64,000 nucleotides of DNA from Paragemmobacter ruber (GCF_009908315.1 NZ_JAAATW010000003.1:124001-188000); one strand, 5' to 3'. Positions 43,408-54,600 are shown, counted from the stretch's first letter. Made by a program: numbers and translations. The notes: generated from the sequence alone by a model not told the origin.

Positions 43408-43520
43408 CCGACCGGCGGCATCGCGCCCGCCGGTTGCCGCCTCACGCCATCGTTTTGACCTTTGACCCCGCCTGCGTGTATAAGCAGGGGCATATTCCGG
43501 AAAGATTGGGAAACGCGGGC

Positions 43521-46070
43521 GTGATCAGGTTCATCGGTTCATTCTTCGGGGCCATCTTCACGATGGTGACGCTTGGCGTGCTATTTGCTGCGCTGACGGT
43601 GGGTGCGATCTTCTACATGTATTCGCGCGACCTGCCGAGCCATGAAAGCCTTGCCCAGTACACGCCCCCCACGATCAGCCGCATCTATTCGGGCGAAGGC
43701 CTGATCATCGACGAATTCGCGCAGGAGCGCCGCCTTTTCGTGCCGATCGAGGATATCCCCGATCTGGTCAAACATGCCTTCATCGCGGCAGAGGACAAGA
43801 ATTTCTACACCCATCACGGCTATGACGTCACCGGCATGGCCGCCGCCTTCCGCGATGCCGTGGTGACGCGCGGGCAGGAATTGCGCGGCGCTTCGACCAT
43901 CACGCAGCAGGTGATGAAGAACTTCCTTCTGTCGGGCGACCGGACGGGCGAACGTAAGATCAAAGAGATCATCCTTGCCACCCGTCTGGAAGAGACGCTG
44001 TCGAAGGACAAGATCCTTGAGCTTTATCTGAACGAAATCTTCCTCGGTCAGAACAGCTATGGCGTGGCCGCCGCCGCCCAGACCTATTTCAACAAGCCGC
44101 TGACCCAGCTTACGGCGGGCGAGGCGGCCTATCTTGCCACGCTGCCCAAGGCACCCTCCGAGATGCATCCGGTGCGCAATAAGGAGCGGGCGCTGGAGCG
44201 GCGGGCCTATGTTTTGAACCGCATGGCGGAAGATGGCTACATCACCCGTGAACAGGCCGAGGCCGAGGCATCCCAGCCGCTTTTGACCGTGCAGAACGGC
44301 GATTATCCCGCCTTCCGCGAGGCGCTGCCACCGCGCAGCTATTTCACCGACGAGATCCGCCGCCAGCTTTCCACCACCTTCGGCGAGGCCGAGTTCTTCG
44401 GGGGTGGCCTGTCCATCCGCGCGACGGTTGACCCAGAGCTTCAGGATGTGGCCGCCAAGGCCCTGCGCGACGGGCTGGAGCGCTATGACCGCAGTCAGGG
44501 CATCTGGCGTGGCACGGGCGAGGTCATCCCGCCCGAGGGGCTTGCGGATTGGCGCGCCGCGCTGGCCGCGGTCGATGTTCCGCGCGACATCGCGGGCTGG
44601 TATCCGGCGGTGGTGCTGGAAGTGGGCGAAAGCGACGCCCGCATCGGCATTGAAGGGGTCGAGGATGATGCCGACGGCCACTGGATCCCTGCCGAGGATG
44701 TGGATTGGGCGCGCAAGCAGAACGCCGACGGCAGCCTTGGCCGCCGCGCGCAGGTGGCGGGCGATCTGGTCGCGGTGGGCGATGTTGTCCTCGTGCGTGC
44801 CGTGACATCGGACGAGGATGGCAGTTTTGTCCGCTGGACCCTGCGGCAGGTGCCCGAGGTGCAGGGCGGCTTCATGGCGATGGACGTCTTCACGGGCCGC
44901 GTCATCGCCATGCAGGGCGGCTTTTCCTATCAGGATTCGGTCTTCAACCGCGCCACGCAGGCCACGCGCCAGCCCGGCTCCAGCTTCAAGCCCTTCGTGT
45001 TCGCCGCGGCGCTCGACAACGGCTTCACCCCCGGCACGATCGTCGTGGATGCCCCGATCGAGGTGGAAACCGCCGAAGGCCTGTGGACGCCCAAGAACGC
45101 CTCGAACAAGTTCTACGGCCCCACCCCGGTGCGGACCGGGATCGAACAGTCGCGCAACCTGATGACCGTGCGGATAGCGCAGGAAATCGGCATGGATACA
45201 GTCGCCCGCTATGCCGAACGCTTTGGCGTCTACAACCCGATGCGCCCCTTCCTCGCCAACAGCCTCGGCGCGCAGGAAACCACGCTGTTCAAGATGGTGG
45301 CCGCCTATGCCATGTTCGCCAATGGCGGCGAGCGGGTGGAACCCACGCTGGTGGACCGCGTGCAGGATCGCTTTGGCCGCACGATCTATCGCCACGATCA
45401 GCGCGATTGCGTGGATTGCCGCCTTGCCAGCCTCGATCCCGGGGCGGGCGTCACCATCCGTTCGGAACGCGAGCGGGTGATGGATGCCATCACCGCCTAT
45501 CAGCTGACCTCGATGATGGAAGGTGTGGTCACGCGCGGCACCGCCTCCTCGGCGGTCAATCTGCCGGTGCCGGTGGCGGGCAAGACGGGCACCACCAACG
45601 ATGCCAAGGATGTCTGGTTCATCGGCTATACCTCCAACATCGTGGCAGGCTGCTATATCGGCTTCGACCAGCCGCGCAGCCTCGGCTCGGGCGCCTCGGG
45701 CGGCGGGATGTGCGCGCCTGTGTTCCAGGAATTCATGAAAGAGGCCGTCGCCAAATATGGCGGGACCGAATTCCGCGTTCCGGAAGGCGGGCGCTGGGTC
45801 AAGATCGACCGCTTCACCGGCGCGCTTCTGCCCGATGATGCCAGCGGCGCGAATGTGCAGGTGGAATACTTCCGCGAAGGCGTGGATGGGATCGTCGGTC
45901 TCGACATGATGGTGGATGGCGGCTTTGCCATGGGGTCCAACCTGCCGCTCTTTGCCTATGGCGAAGGCGAAGGCGGGGGCGAGACGACGGTGACCACTGC
46001 CAGCGGCGAGACGGCCGTGATCCCCGAGAAGGCCGATTTCGGGACGCTGAGTTCGGGCGGTCTTTACTGA
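43521..46070 (+). CDS. mrcA: Penicillin-binding protein 1A (bifunctional transglycosylase/transpeptidase)
   Basis: 849 residues; start taken as GTG 43521 ([13 protein letters not shown]), because the upstream frame is antisense-like and the signal-anchor helix begins here. TM about 5-32. GT51 domain with catalytic Glu in [14 protein letters not shown] and the [23 protein letters not shown] motifs; OB-like insert about 290-430; transpeptidase with SxxK in [10 protein letters not shown], SxN in EQSRNLMTV and KTGTTND. Makes and cross-links glycan strands. Downstream prfB is 94 bp away. Confidence 0.95.
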   Translation: MIRFIGSFFGAIFTMVTLGVLFAALTVGAIFYMYSRDLPSHESLAQYTPPTISRIYSGEGLIIDEFAQERRLFVPIEDIPDLVKHAFIAAEDKNFYTHHGYDVTGMAAAFRDAVVTRGQELRGASTITQQVMKNFLLSGDRTGERKIKEIILATRLEETLSKDKILELYLNEIFLGQNSYGVAAAAQTYFNKPLTQLTAGEAAYLATLPKAPSEMHPVRNKERALERRAYVLNRMAEDGYITREQAEAEASQPLLTVQNGDYPAFREALPPRSYFTDEIRRQLSTTFGEAEFFGGGLSIRATVDPELQDVAAKALRDGLERYDRSQGIWRGTGEVIPPEGLADWRAALAAVDVPRDIAGWYPAVVLEVGESDARIGIEGVEDDADGHWIPAEDVDWARKQNADGSLGRRAQVAGDLVAVGDVVLVRAVTSDEDGSFVRWTLRQVPEVQGGFMAMDVFTGRVIAMQGGFSYQDSVFNRATQATRQPGSSFKPFVFAAALDNGFTPGTIVVDAPIEVETAEGLWTPKNASNKFYGPTPVRTGIEQSRNLMTVRIAQEIGMDTVARYAERFGVYNPMRPFLANSLGAQETTLFKMVAAYAMFANGGERVEPTLVDRVQDRFGRTIYRHDQRDCVDCRLASLDPGAGVTIRSERERVMDAITAYQLTSMMEGVVTRGTASSAVNLPVPVAGKTGTTNDAKDVWFIGYTSNIVAGCYIGFDQPRSLGSGASGGGMCAPVFQEFMKEAVAKYGGTEFRVPEGGRWVKIDRFTGALLPDDASGANVQVEYFREGVDGIVGLDMMVDGGFAMGSNLPLFAYGEGEGGGETTVTTASGETAVIPEKADFGTLSSGGLY

Positions 46071-46164
46071 CCACGGGGCGCAGGGCCGGGGCAGGGCGCG
46101 GGCCTTGCCCGCCGCCGCCCCAACGGCTATCACCCGCGCCAGACCATCACAGGACAGGTATTCC

Positions 46165-47292
46165 ATGCGCTCTGAGACGCAGAACAATGTCGATGCGATT
46201 GCCAAGTCGCTGAAGCTCTTGGCACAGCGGATGGATTGGGACACCGCGCCGCATCGGCTTGAGGAATTCGATGCGATGATCGAGGCGCCCGATCTGTGGA
46301 ACGATCCGGCCAAGGCGCAAAAGCTCATGCGGGAACGGCAGGCGCTGATCGAGGCGATCTCCACTTATCGCATGATCGACAGCGGCCTGCGCGACAATGT
46401 CGAACTGATCGAATTGGGCGAGGCCGAGGGCGATCAGGAAATCGTGGCCGAGGCCGAGGCCGCGCTTAAATCGCTGGTGCAGGTGGCCGCCGCAAAGGAG
46501 CTTGAGGCGCTTCTGGATGGCGAGGCTGACGGCAACGACACCTTCCTTGAAATCAACGCCGGTGCGGGCGGGACGGAATCCTGCGACTGGGCCTCGATGC
46601 TGGCGCGGATGTATGTCCGCTGGGCCGAGAAGAAGGGCTACAAGGTTGAACTTCAGGCCGAAACCGCGGGCGAAGAGGCGGGCATCCGCTCTGCCGCCTA
46701 CAAGATTTCGGGGCAGAATGCCTATGGCTGGCTGAAGTCGGAATCGGGCGTGCATCGTCTTGTCCGCATCTCGCCCTATGACTCGGCGGCGCGGCGGCAC
46801 ACGTCCTTTTGTTCGGTCTGGGTCTACCCCGTGGTGGATGACAATATCGAAATCGTGGTCCCCGACAGCGAGATCCGGATTGATACCTACCGCTCCTCCG
46901 GGGCGGGCGGCCAGCACGTGAACACCACCGACTCCGCCGTTCGGATCACCCACCTGCCCACCGGCATCGTCGTCACCTCGTCTATGAAATCGCAGCATCA
47001 GAACCGCGAGATTGCGATGAACGCGCTGAAATCGCGGCTCTACCAGATGGAACTGGACCGCCGGAACGCCGAGATCAACGCCCAGCACGCCGCCAAGGGC
47101 GAAGCCGGATGGGGCAACCAGATACGGTCCTACGTCCTGCAGCCCTATCAGATGGTCAAGGATCTGCGCACGGGCGTGGAAACCTCGGATACGCAAGGGG
47201 TGCTTGACGGCGATCTGGATCAATTCATGGCGGCCACGCTGGCCATGGATGTGGCGGGCAAATCGCGGGCCGAGGCAACGGCGCAAGACTAA
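46165..47292 (+). CDS. prfB: Peptide chain release factor 2
   Basis: 375 residues from ATG 46165 in one uninterrupted frame, so the autoregulatory +1 frameshift of many prfB genes is absent, as usual in alphaproteobacteria. Catalytic GGQ in [21 protein letters not shown]. The stop-codon recognition tripeptide reads SPY ([16 protein letters not shown]) where E. coli RF2 has SPF. Terminates at UGA and UAA. Follows the PBP1A gene, a conserved alphaproteobacterial pair. Confidence 0.95.
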   Translation: MRSETQNNVDAIAKSLKLLAQRMDWDTAPHRLEEFDAMIEAPDLWNDPAKAQKLMRERQALIEAISTYRMIDSGLRDNVELIELGEAEGDQEIVAEAEAALKSLVQVAAAKELEALLDGEADGNDTFLEINAGAGGTESCDWASMLARMYVRWAEKKGYKVELQAETAGEEAGIRSAAYKISGQNAYGWLKSESGVHRLVRISPYDSAARRHTSFCSVWVYPVVDDNIEIVVPDSEIRIDTYRSSGAGGQHVNTTDSAVRITHLPTGIVVTSSMKSQHQNREIAMNALKSRLYQMELDRRNAEINAQHAAKGEAGWGNQIRSYVLQPYQMVKDLRTGVETSDTQGVLDGDLDQFMAATLAMDVAGKSRAEATAQD

Positions 47293-47368
47293 GCCGCGCC
47301 CGAGATACATCTTTGCGCCGTCCCCGCGCCCGGTTTACCCTGATCCGGGGTGAGGGGGGAGGAAGGCC

Positions 47369-48178
47369 ATGTCAGATCAGGCGTCCCGAGATGGGACGGG
47401 TGCCCTAGGCGCGCCACAACCGGCGCGGCCCGAGGTCTTGTCGCTGGACCTGGGCGATCTGCGCCACGCCTTGGCGGTAGGATGGGCCGACTTCCGGGCC
47501 CATCCCCTGCTCGGCGCCTTCTTTGCCGCCGTCTATGTGCTGGGCGGGTGGCTTTTGACCTATGCCTTCACCGCGCAGGGACAGGTCTGGTGGACGCTGC
47601 CCGCGGCCGCAGGCTTTCCGATCCTTGGTCCTTTTGTCGCTTGCGGTCTTTACGAGATCAGCCGCAGGCGCGAGGCGGGCGAGGCCTTGGTCTTCCCCGC
47701 GATTCTGGGCGCGGTGGCCCGTCAGAAGGACCGCCAGATCCCGTCGATGGCGGCGGTGATCGTGGTCTTCTTCCTGTTCTGGAATTTCCTGTCCCACATG
47801 ATCTTTGCCCTGTTTCTGGGGCGGGCGACGATGCAGAACGTCTCTTCCTCGCTCGACGTGTTCCTGACGGCGCAAGGGATCGGGATGCTCGCCTTCGGCA
47901 CCGCTGTCGGCGCCGCCCTGGCGACCCTGCTTTACGCGCTGACGGTGGTCAGCCTGCCCATGCTGATGGATGACCGCGAGGTGGATTTCGTGACGGCCAT
48001 GCTCACCTCCATGGCGCTGGTGCGCGAGAATCCTGCCGTCATGCTGGGCTGGGGGGCCTTTATCGCTGTGCTGCTGTTCGCGGGTATGCTGCCGGGCTTT
48101 CTGGGACTGTTCATCGTGCTGCCCGTGCTCGGCCATGCCAGTTGGCACCTCTATCGCCGTGCCGTCCACTGGGCCTAG
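47369..48178 (+). CDS. DUF2189 family membrane protein
   Basis: 269 residues; GGAGGAAGG before ATG 47369. An N-terminal cytosolic stretch with DLRHALAVGWADFRAHPLLGAFF, the DUF2189 signature, is followed by about six transmembrane helices (WLLTYAFTAQG, PAAAGFPILGPFVACGLYEIS, VIVVFFLFWNFLSHMIFALF, and others). Function unknown; paralogues often sit near cytochrome oxidase genes. A terminator hairpin follows and the bactofilin gene is convergent. Confidence 0.82.
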   Translation: MSDQASRDGTGALGAPQPARPEVLSLDLGDLRHALAVGWADFRAHPLLGAFFAAVYVLGGWLLTYAFTAQGQVWWTLPAAAGFPILGPFVACGLYEISRRREAGEALVFPAILGAVARQKDRQIPSMAAVIVVFFLFWNFLSHMIFALFLGRATMQNVSSSLDVFLTAQGIGMLAFGTAVGAALATLLYALTVVSLPMLMDDREVDFVTAMLTSMALVRENPAVMLGWGAFIAVLLFAGMLPGFLGLFIVLPVLGHASWHLYRRAVHWA

Positions 48179-48188
48179 ACGCCTATGC

Positions 48189-48213
48189 AAAAAGGGCGCC
48201 CCGGGGGCGCCCT
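48189..48213 (-). terminator. Terminator after the bactofilin gene
   Basis: Stem AGGGCGCC / GGCGCCCT with loop CCGGG; on the minus strand it is followed by TTTTTGC, giving a good U tract. It also lies just after the DUF2189 stop, so it may work both ways. Confidence 0.7.
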
Positions 48214-48237
48214 GTCACTGGGTCCATCCGCTTGGGG

Positions 48238-48756
48238 TCAAAGCGCGTCGGGCTTCGGCGTCGGCGCGGGGGCAGGGGCCGCCGCCGGGGCGGGTGCCGC
48301 CGTGCGGCCCTGTGCCAGCGGGTCTTCCTGCCGCTGGACGGAGCCTTCGAAATGCGCGCCGCTTTCGATGGCGATTGTCTTGTGGATGATGTCGCCTTCC
48401 ACCCGCGCGGTGGAGGTGAGGCGCACCTTCAGGCCCCGCACCCGGCCGATCACCCGGCCATTGACGACGATATCATCCGCCACGATCTCGCCCCGGATGG
48501 TCGCGCTTTCGCCCACGGTCAGAAGATGCGCGCGGATGTCGCCTTCCACCGTGCCTTCAACCTGAATGTCGCCCGTGGTGCGCAGGTTGCCGACGACCGT
48601 CAGATCCGACGACAGAACCGAAGCCTGAGCTTTGCCCTTGGGGGTGGACGGGGTGAAATCCGTGCTGGGTTTGGTCACGCCTGCCTCCGGTGCTTTGGGC
48701 TTTTCCGCCTCGGCCTGCTTGGGGCCCGGCTCATTGATTCGGCTCTTAGAAAACAT
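48238..48756 (-). CDS. Bactofilin (polymer-forming cytoskeletal protein)
   Basis: 172 residues. Central bactofilin beta-helix about 45-140 (SDLTVVGNLRTTGDIQVEGTVEGDI, GRVIGRVRGLKVRLTSTARVEGDI), flanked by a charged N-terminal arm and a Pro/Ala-rich C-terminal tail. Bactofilins form non-polar filaments that localise wall enzymes. The start lies inside the 3' end of the M23 peptidase gene (11-bp overlap), so the two are translated from one mRNA. This parallels the bactofilin/M23 pairs of Helicobacter (CcmA/Csd1) and other bacteria. Confidence 0.92.
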   Translation of the reverse strand: MFSKSRINEPGPKQAEAEKPKAPEAGVTKPSTDFTPSTPKGKAQASVLSSDLTVVGNLRTTGDIQVEGTVEGDIRAHLLTVGESATIRGEIVADDIVVNGRVIGRVRGLKVRLTSTARVEGDIIHKTIAIESGAHFEGSVQRQEDPLAQGRTAAPAPAAAPAPAPTPKPDAL

Positions 48757-50086
48757 CTCTCGCTGCCTTTATGAAGGTCATCGGGTTGATTGCTTCGCCC
48801 CCGATACGGATCTCGTAGTGAAGATGCGTGCCGGTGGAGCGTCCTGAATTGCCCATATCACCGATCCGGTCGCCGCGCGATACCCGATCGCCCACGTTGA
48901 CACGGATTTGCGACAAATGGGCGTAGCGGGTTTCGATCCCGAACTCGTGCCGGATCTTCACCAGACGGCCATAGCCGCTTTCCCACCCGGCATGGATCAC
49001 GACACCATCCGCCGTCGCCAGAATGGGCGCGCCATAGGCCCCGGCCATATCCTGCCCCTCATGCCGACGCCAGCCGCGACCGAAAGGATCGCTGCGCCCG
49101 CCAAAGCCGCTGGTATACCGGACCGGCGTGTTGACCGGCGAGGCGAAGGGCGTCTTGAAAGCCGCGATGCGGTACATGTTCATGCGGTCCAGCCCTTGCA
49201 GGATCGCGTTGGCGCGGGTCGCCTCAGGCGTGGCCCGGCTGCCGGAGGTTGACAGCGAGATGGGCGCCAGCGGCCCGCCGGTCCCCGAATAGCCCTGGCG
49301 CACCGAATCCAGCAGGTCGTCCGGCGACAGCCCGGCATCGCGGAACATGTTGTCCAGCGGTTCCATCGACACGGTCACCGCTTCTTCAAGCTGGGCGAAG
49401 ATGACGTCGTTCTGACGTTCCATCTCGCGCTTTTCGGCCATGATTTCTTCGGCGCGCTCGGCGGCTTTCTGGGCCGCGCCTTCCATCAGGTCGCGCTCCT
49501 GCGCGGCCGCGCCCAGCGCTTCGGTCAGGATTGCCAGCGTATCGACCGTGTCGCGCTGGCGCCCCTCTTCGCTGCGCACCGATCCGGTGCTTGCGGCCAG
49601 CGCTTGGGCCACTTCATCGGCCTTGGTGCGGGCCTCGTCGCGTTCGATGATGGTGCGGCGCAGGGTGGACTGGATCACTTCGATCCCGGTCTCCAATTCG
49701 CGGCGACGGTCCTCGGACGCCAGCAGCCGCGCCTGCATGTCGGCCACCTGTTCCAGCGCAAGGTTGAAGCGTTCCTGCGCCCGCGCGGCCTCGTCTGCGC
49801 GCAGGTCGCGGTCCTGCGACAGGGCGTTGAGCCGTTCCTCATACATCGCCTGCTGGCGCTGTGATTGTTCGCGCGACGATCCCGCCCCGATCGAATCCAT
49901 CATCAGAACCGCCGTCGCCACGATCGTCCAGGCCACGAACATGGCGCAGCCGGTCATCGCGATCAGCTGCGTGGCAGGGCGGAGGCGGATGAAGCGGGTC
50001 TCTGTATCAGATTTCAGAAACAGTCTTTGTTCGGGAAGAAAACGCTCAAGGGTGGCGTTTATCCGATAGGTGACACGCGTCATCAC
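48746..50086 (-). CDS. Membrane-anchored M23 peptidase (LytM type) with coiled coil
   Basis: 446 residues (Met codons at 50086 and 50083). One TM helix about 40-65 (LIAMTGCAMFVAWTIVATAVLMM), a long coiled coil about 75-245 rich in Glu/Arg/Ala heptads, then a LytM domain about 325-440 with SGFGGRSDPFGRG, zinc ligands His and Asp in RRHEGQDMAGA, and GTHLHYEIRIGG. All catalytic residues are present, so it is likely an active endopeptidase rather than an EnvC-like activator. Co-translated with bactofilin. Confidence 0.92.
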   Translation of the reverse strand: MMTRVTYRINATLERFLPEQRLFLKSDTETRFIRLRPATQLIAMTGCAMFVAWTIVATAVLMMDSIGAGSSREQSQRQQAMYEERLNALSQDRDLRADEAARAQERFNLALEQVADMQARLLASEDRRRELETGIEVIQSTLRRTIIERDEARTKADEVAQALAASTGSVRSEEGRQRDTVDTLAILTEALGAAAQERDLMEGAAQKAAERAEEIMAEKREMERQNDVIFAQLEEAVTVSMEPLDNMFRDAGLSPDDLLDSVRQGYSGTGGPLAPISLSTSGSRATPEATRANAILQGLDRMNMYRIAAFKTPFASPVNTPVRYTSGFGGRSDPFGRGWRRHEGQDMAGAYGAPILATADGVVIHAGWESGYGRLVKIRHEFGIETRYAHLSQIRVNVGDRVSRGDRIGDMGNSGRSTGTHLHYEIRIGGEAINPMTFIKAARDVF

Positions 50087-50236
50087 TTGGCAGGGTTCCG
50101 TGCGTTGCTGAAAAGGACGGGCGACATGCCCCCATGCGGAGACGCCTTTTGATTAGCCAGCGCGTTCCCACCCCGCAACAGAATTGACCAAATGGCTGGA
50201 AACCCTGCCGGAAAACCGCCGCAAGTCGGCAGAAAC

Positions 50237-50253
50237 CCGCCGATATCGGGCGG
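50237..50253 (-). terminator. Hairpin just after the DUF455 stop
   Basis: CCGCC-N7-GGCGG immediately beyond the minus-strand stop at 50255; short stem, no T tract. Tentative. Confidence 0.3.
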
Positions 50254-50254
50254 A

Positions 50255-51097
50255 TTACTCTGCCCCTTGTTCTGCGTCGGCCTCGGGTCCGTCCACCAGC
50301 GGCCAATAGAAATCGGGCGGCAGGCCCGCCTCAGCCCGCTTTTCGGCATTGAAGGGCGGCTTCAGGCTGCCGTGGAAATAGCGGCGCACCAGATCGTGGA
50401 AGACATCCTTCGGATCGCGCCCCTCGCGCCCGCACAGCCAGTTGAACCACTTTGATCCATAGGCGACGTGACCCACCTCTTCGGCATAAATCGTTTCCAG
50501 CGCGGCAACGGCACCCGTGGCACCCGCCTTGCGGAACACCTCGATCATGCCCGGCGTCACATCCAGCCCCCGCGCCTCCAGCACCATGGGAACCACGGCC
50601 AGACGACCCAGCAGATCCTCGGCCGTGTCCTCGGCCGCGCGCCACATGCCGGCATGGGCGGGCAGGGCGCCGTAATGGCTGCCCATGGCTTCCAGGCAAT
50701 CGCAGATCAGGTTGAAGTGTTTGGCCTCCTCATCCGCCGCCTTGACCCAGTCATCATAGAAACCGGGCGGCATCGGATGGTGGGTGAAGCGGGCGATGAT
50801 GTCCCAGTGCAGGTCCACCGCGTTCAGTTCGATATGCCCCACCGCATGCAACAGCGCGATGCGCCCGGCCTCGCTGCCCGGGCGGCGGCGCGGCACGTCG
50901 CGCGGGGGAAGAAGATCGGGCTTGGCGGGCCGCGCAGGCCGCAGCGGCGGCTGCGCCTGCCCGATGGGCAAGGGCGCACCGGCGGCGCGTGCGGCGAACC
51001 ACGCCGCCGCATGGCGCCGCCCCAGCGCCGTCTTTGCGCGCCCATCGGCGGTGGTGAGAACCTCCACCGCCATCTCGGCCAGCGTCTGCGCCGCCAT
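50255..51097 (-). CDS. DUF455 ferritin-like protein
   Basis: 280 residues from ATG 51097. Four-helix ferritin-like fold indicated by metal-ligand patterns: AVGHIELNAVDLHWDIIARF, ADEEAKHFNLICDCLEAMG, VLEARGLDVTPGMIEVF and IYAEEVGHVAYGSKWFNWL (ExxH-type pairs). Probably a di-iron protein of the DUF455 group, related to MiaE-like hydroxylases; substrate unknown. It is downstream of bcp by 10 bp and presumably co-transcribed, which hints at oxidative-stress or iron context. Confidence 0.82.
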   Translation of the reverse strand: MAAQTLAEMAVEVLTTADGRAKTALGRRHAAAWFAARAAGAPLPIGQAQPPLRPARPAKPDLLPPRDVPRRRPGSEAGRIALLHAVGHIELNAVDLHWDIIARFTHHPMPPGFYDDWVKAADEEAKHFNLICDCLEAMGSHYGALPAHAGMWRAAEDTAEDLLGRLAVVPMVLEARGLDVTPGMIEVFRKAGATGAVAALETIYAEEVGHVAYGSKWFNWLCGREGRDPKDVFHDLVRRYFHGSLKPPFNAEKRAEAGLPPDFYWPLVDGPEADAEQGAE

Positions 51098-51107
51098 CCC
51101 CGCGCCC

Positions 51108-51569
51108 TTACAGCGCCTTGGCTGCGGCGAGAACCTCTTCCGCATGGCCCTTGACGGACACCTTGTTCCACACCTGCGCCACCTTGCCGGTGCCGTCGAT
51201 CAGGAAGGTCGTCCGCTCCACCCCCATATAGGTTTTGCCATACATGCTCTTCTCCACCCACACCCCGTAATCCTCGCAGGTGTGGCCCGCCTCATCGGAA
51301 GCCAGGATGATGCCCAGCCCGTGCTTCTTGCAGAACTTGTCATGCGCCTTCACGCTGTCCTTGCTGACACCGATCACCGTGGTGCCTGCGGCGGTGAAAT
51401 CGGCCAGACGGGCGGTGAAATCCTGCGCCTCCAGCGTGCAACCGGGGGTGTCGTCCTTGGGGTAGAAATACAGCACCACCTTGCCCGGACGCAGCGCGGA
51501 AAGCGTGACGTCCTGCCCGCCATCGCGCGGCAGGGTGAAATCGGGGGCGGTTGCGCCTGCGGTGATCAT
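51108..51569 (-). CDS. bcp: Peroxiredoxin Bcp/PrxQ type
   Basis: 153 residues from ATG 51569. Thioredoxin-fold AhpC/TSA protein with peroxidatic Cys44 in KDDTPGCTLEAQDF. In most Bcp proteins the resolving Cys follows five residues later (CxxxxC); here that position is Gln49, so it is a one-Cys type in this respect. Other Cys (HDKFCKKHG, AGHTCEDYG) might resolve the sulfenate. Reduces H2O2 and organic hydroperoxides in the cytosol. Operon with the DUF455 ferritin-like gene. Confidence 0.92.
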   Translation of the reverse strand: MITAGATAPDFTLPRDGGQDVTLSALRPGKVVLYFYPKDDTPGCTLEAQDFTARLADFTAAGTTVIGVSKDSVKAHDKFCKKHGLGIILASDEAGHTCEDYGVWVEKSMYGKTYMGVERTTFLIDGTGKVAQVWNKVSVKGHAEEVLAAAKAL

Positions 51570-51673
51570 TGGGCGGCTCCTTGCATTGTGACGATGGATG
51601 CTTTGCGTTCTAGTTGCCTTCGGGCGAAGATAAAGGCAATCCCGGCATTCAAGGAATGGAGGGGTCACGCAGG

Positions 51674-54600
51674 GTGTCCGATAACCACCTGCACGCCACC
51701 GGGGCCGAGACGGCGCCCGACACGGCCACCCTGCCAGACGGGGGGCAGGCGCCTGCGCGCATGGCCCGTCGCCGCCCGCTGCGCAACGGCCTGATCGGGC
51801 TGATCGTCGTCCTTATCCTTGGCTTCGGGCTGGGCTTCATGGTGCTGGGACTGACGGGCAGCTATCTGCGTCTGCCCGTCTGGGCCGTGGCCGAGGCGGA
51901 AGCGCGGGTCAACCGCGCCCTTGCCCCGGCCTTTCCAGAAAACGCCCTCGCCATCGGCAGCGTGGAGATCGGGGTTGATGAAGACTGGGTTCCGCGCCTG
52001 CGGCTGGAGGATACGCGCCTCTTGCACCAGGATGGAAGCCCGGTCCTGATCCTGCCCGAGATCCGGCTTGCCTTCTCGCTCGATGCGCTGAAGCAGGGCG
52101 AGATACGGCCAAGCAGCCTGCGCCTGTCCGGAACGCGGATTGATCTGACGCGCGAAAGCGACGGGTCTTTCGACATTGCCTTCGGCGGCGCAACCGACCG
52201 CCGCATCGACAGCCTGACCGCGGTCTTCGCGCTGATCGACGAGGCGTTCGATACCCCCGTCCTGTCGCGGCTGCAGGCGATCGAGGCCGATGCCCTGACG
52301 CTGACGCTGACGGATCGTCTTTCGGGCCGCGTCTGGGATCTGGGCGACGGCCGCTTGCGGCTGGAGAACGGCAACGAAGAGGTGCGCGGACAGATGGCCG
52401 TGTCGCTGATGGGGGCGGATGGCAACCCCGCGCAGGCGCAGCTGACCGCGATCACTCGCAAGGGCGAGGCCGCGGCGCGGCTGTCGGCCAAGGTGGACCG
52501 CATCCGCGCGGCCGATCTTGCCGCGCTGATCCCGCCGCTGGCGCCGCTGGGTGCCGTCGATGCCCCGATCTCGGGCGAGGTTTCGGCACGGCTTTCAGCG
52601 GAAGGGGTGACCGGGATGGAGGCGACGCTGGCCTTCGGCGCGGGCGCCCTGCGCCCGACCGAGGCGGCGGTGCCCATCGCCTTTGACCGCGCCGCGATGC
52701 AGGTGAGCTATGATCCGGCGCGCGGGCGCGTGAACATGACCGCCTTCGATGTGGAAAGCACGACGCTGCGCCTGCGTGCAACGGGGCACAGCTACCTGAC
52801 CGATGCGGCAGGCAACATCCTGACAGGCCCGCTGGGCGCGCGCCCGGCGCATAGTTTCCTGACCCAAGTGCATATCTCGGAAATGCAGGTGGATCCCGAG
52901 GGGCTGTTCCAGAAACCCGTGCGCTTTTCCGAAGGGGCGATTGACCTGCGGCTGCGGCTCGATCCCTTCTCGATCGACATCGGGCAGGTGGCGCTGGTGG
53001 AAGACGGGCGCCGTCTTGCCGCCAAAGGCACGGTCAGCGCGGGGGCGGAGGGCTGGACGGCGGCCGTGGACCTGACGCTTGATTCCATCGGCCATACCGA
53101 CCTGCTGGCGATCTGGCCGGTCAAGCTGGTGCAGCGGACGCGGGATTGGCTGGCGCAGAACGTGCTGGAAGGCACGCTGACCGACGTGAAGGCCGCGCTG
53201 CGCATCGCGCCGGGCAGGGAACCCGTGCTGTCGATGGGCTATGATTTTTCAGGTGCCGATGTGCGTTTCATCCGCACCCTGCCACCCATCCGCGATGCCG
53301 ATGGTTATGCCACGATCGAAGGGATGACCTACACGATGGTGGTCAGCCGGGGATCGGTCACTCCCCCCCTCGGTGGCGTGATCGACATGTCGGGATCGGT
53401 CTTTTCCGTGCTCGACATCACCCGCCGCCCCGCACAGGCCGAGGTCGTGCTGCGCACCGACTCGACCCTCACTGCCGCACTCTCCCTGCTGGATGAACCG
53501 CCTTTCGGCTTTCTAACAAAGGCCGGGCGCCCCGTCGATCTGGGTGAGGGGCGCGCGGTGCTGGAGGCGACGCTGCGCTTCCCCCTCGTGCCGCGGATCA
53601 CGGCGCAGGATGTGGGCTTTTCGGTCACGGGGCGGGTGTCGGATTTCCGCAGCGACCGGCTGGTGACGGGCAAGACCGTCTCTGCGCCCGACCTTTCGCT
53701 GTCGGCCGATCCGCGGGGCCTGCGCGTGGCCGGCCCCGGCACGATCGGACGTGTCCCCTTTGACGTGACGTTCCTGCAGCCCTTCGGCAAGGATGCCCCC
53801 CCGGCCAGCATCGAAGGCACCGTCGCCCTGTCGCGGGACACGATCACCGAGTTCGGCCTCGGCCTGCCCGAGGCCATCGCGCGCGGCGACGGTCAGGGGA
53901 TGGTGACCATCACGCTGCCCAAGGGCGCGCCCGCCGAACTGCGCCTCGTGTCGGACCTGAACCGCATCGAACTGGCCATCCCGGGCACGGGCTGGCGCAA
54001 GCCCGCGGGGCGGCTCGGGCGGCTGGAACTGGCGGCCACGCTGTCGAAACCTGCCCGCATCGACAGCCTGACGATCGCGGCGCCGGGGCTTGACGCGCGG
54101 GGACAGGTATCGCTGCGCCCGGATGGCAGCCTCGATGTGGCGGATTTCACCGAGGTTGATCTTGACGACTGGCTGTCGGGCCGTGTGCGCATCTCGGGCC
54201 GTGGGGCCGGGCGGCCCGTGGCGGTGCTGGTGTCGGAGGCAAGCGTTGACCTGCGGCGCAGGCCCACGGATGCGGGCGGGGACGGGGCAGGGGGGAACGC
54301 GGTCGATATACCGCTGACCTTCGCGCTGAACCGCCTGCGCGTGACGGATTCCATCTCGCTGACCGATTTCCGGGGCGAGTTTTCGGTGCGGGGCGGTTTC
54401 AACGGCAATTTCAGCGCGCTGGTCAACGGGCAGGCGGCGGTGACGGGGACGGTGGTCCCCACCGACAACGGCGCCGCCGTGCGCGTGCTGTCGGACAATG
54501 CCGGGGGTGTGCTGGCCTCGGCCGGGGTGTTTGCCTCGGCACGGGGGGGGCAGCTTGATCTGCGGCTTCTGCCGCGCGGGGCGGCCGGCGTATACGATGG

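Noticed and set aside
46165-47292. Programmed frameshift in prfB
   Set aside because: The gene is one continuous frame of normal length; there is no CTTTGA-type slippery site with an early in-frame stop.
47477-47507. GTAGGATGGGCC ... GGGCCCATCC inside the DUF2189 gene, resembling the palindromic repeat family
   Set aside because: It encodes GWADFRAHP, the conserved DUF2189 signature, so the sequence is explained by protein conservation; the spacer is also longer (8 bases). Probably coincidence.
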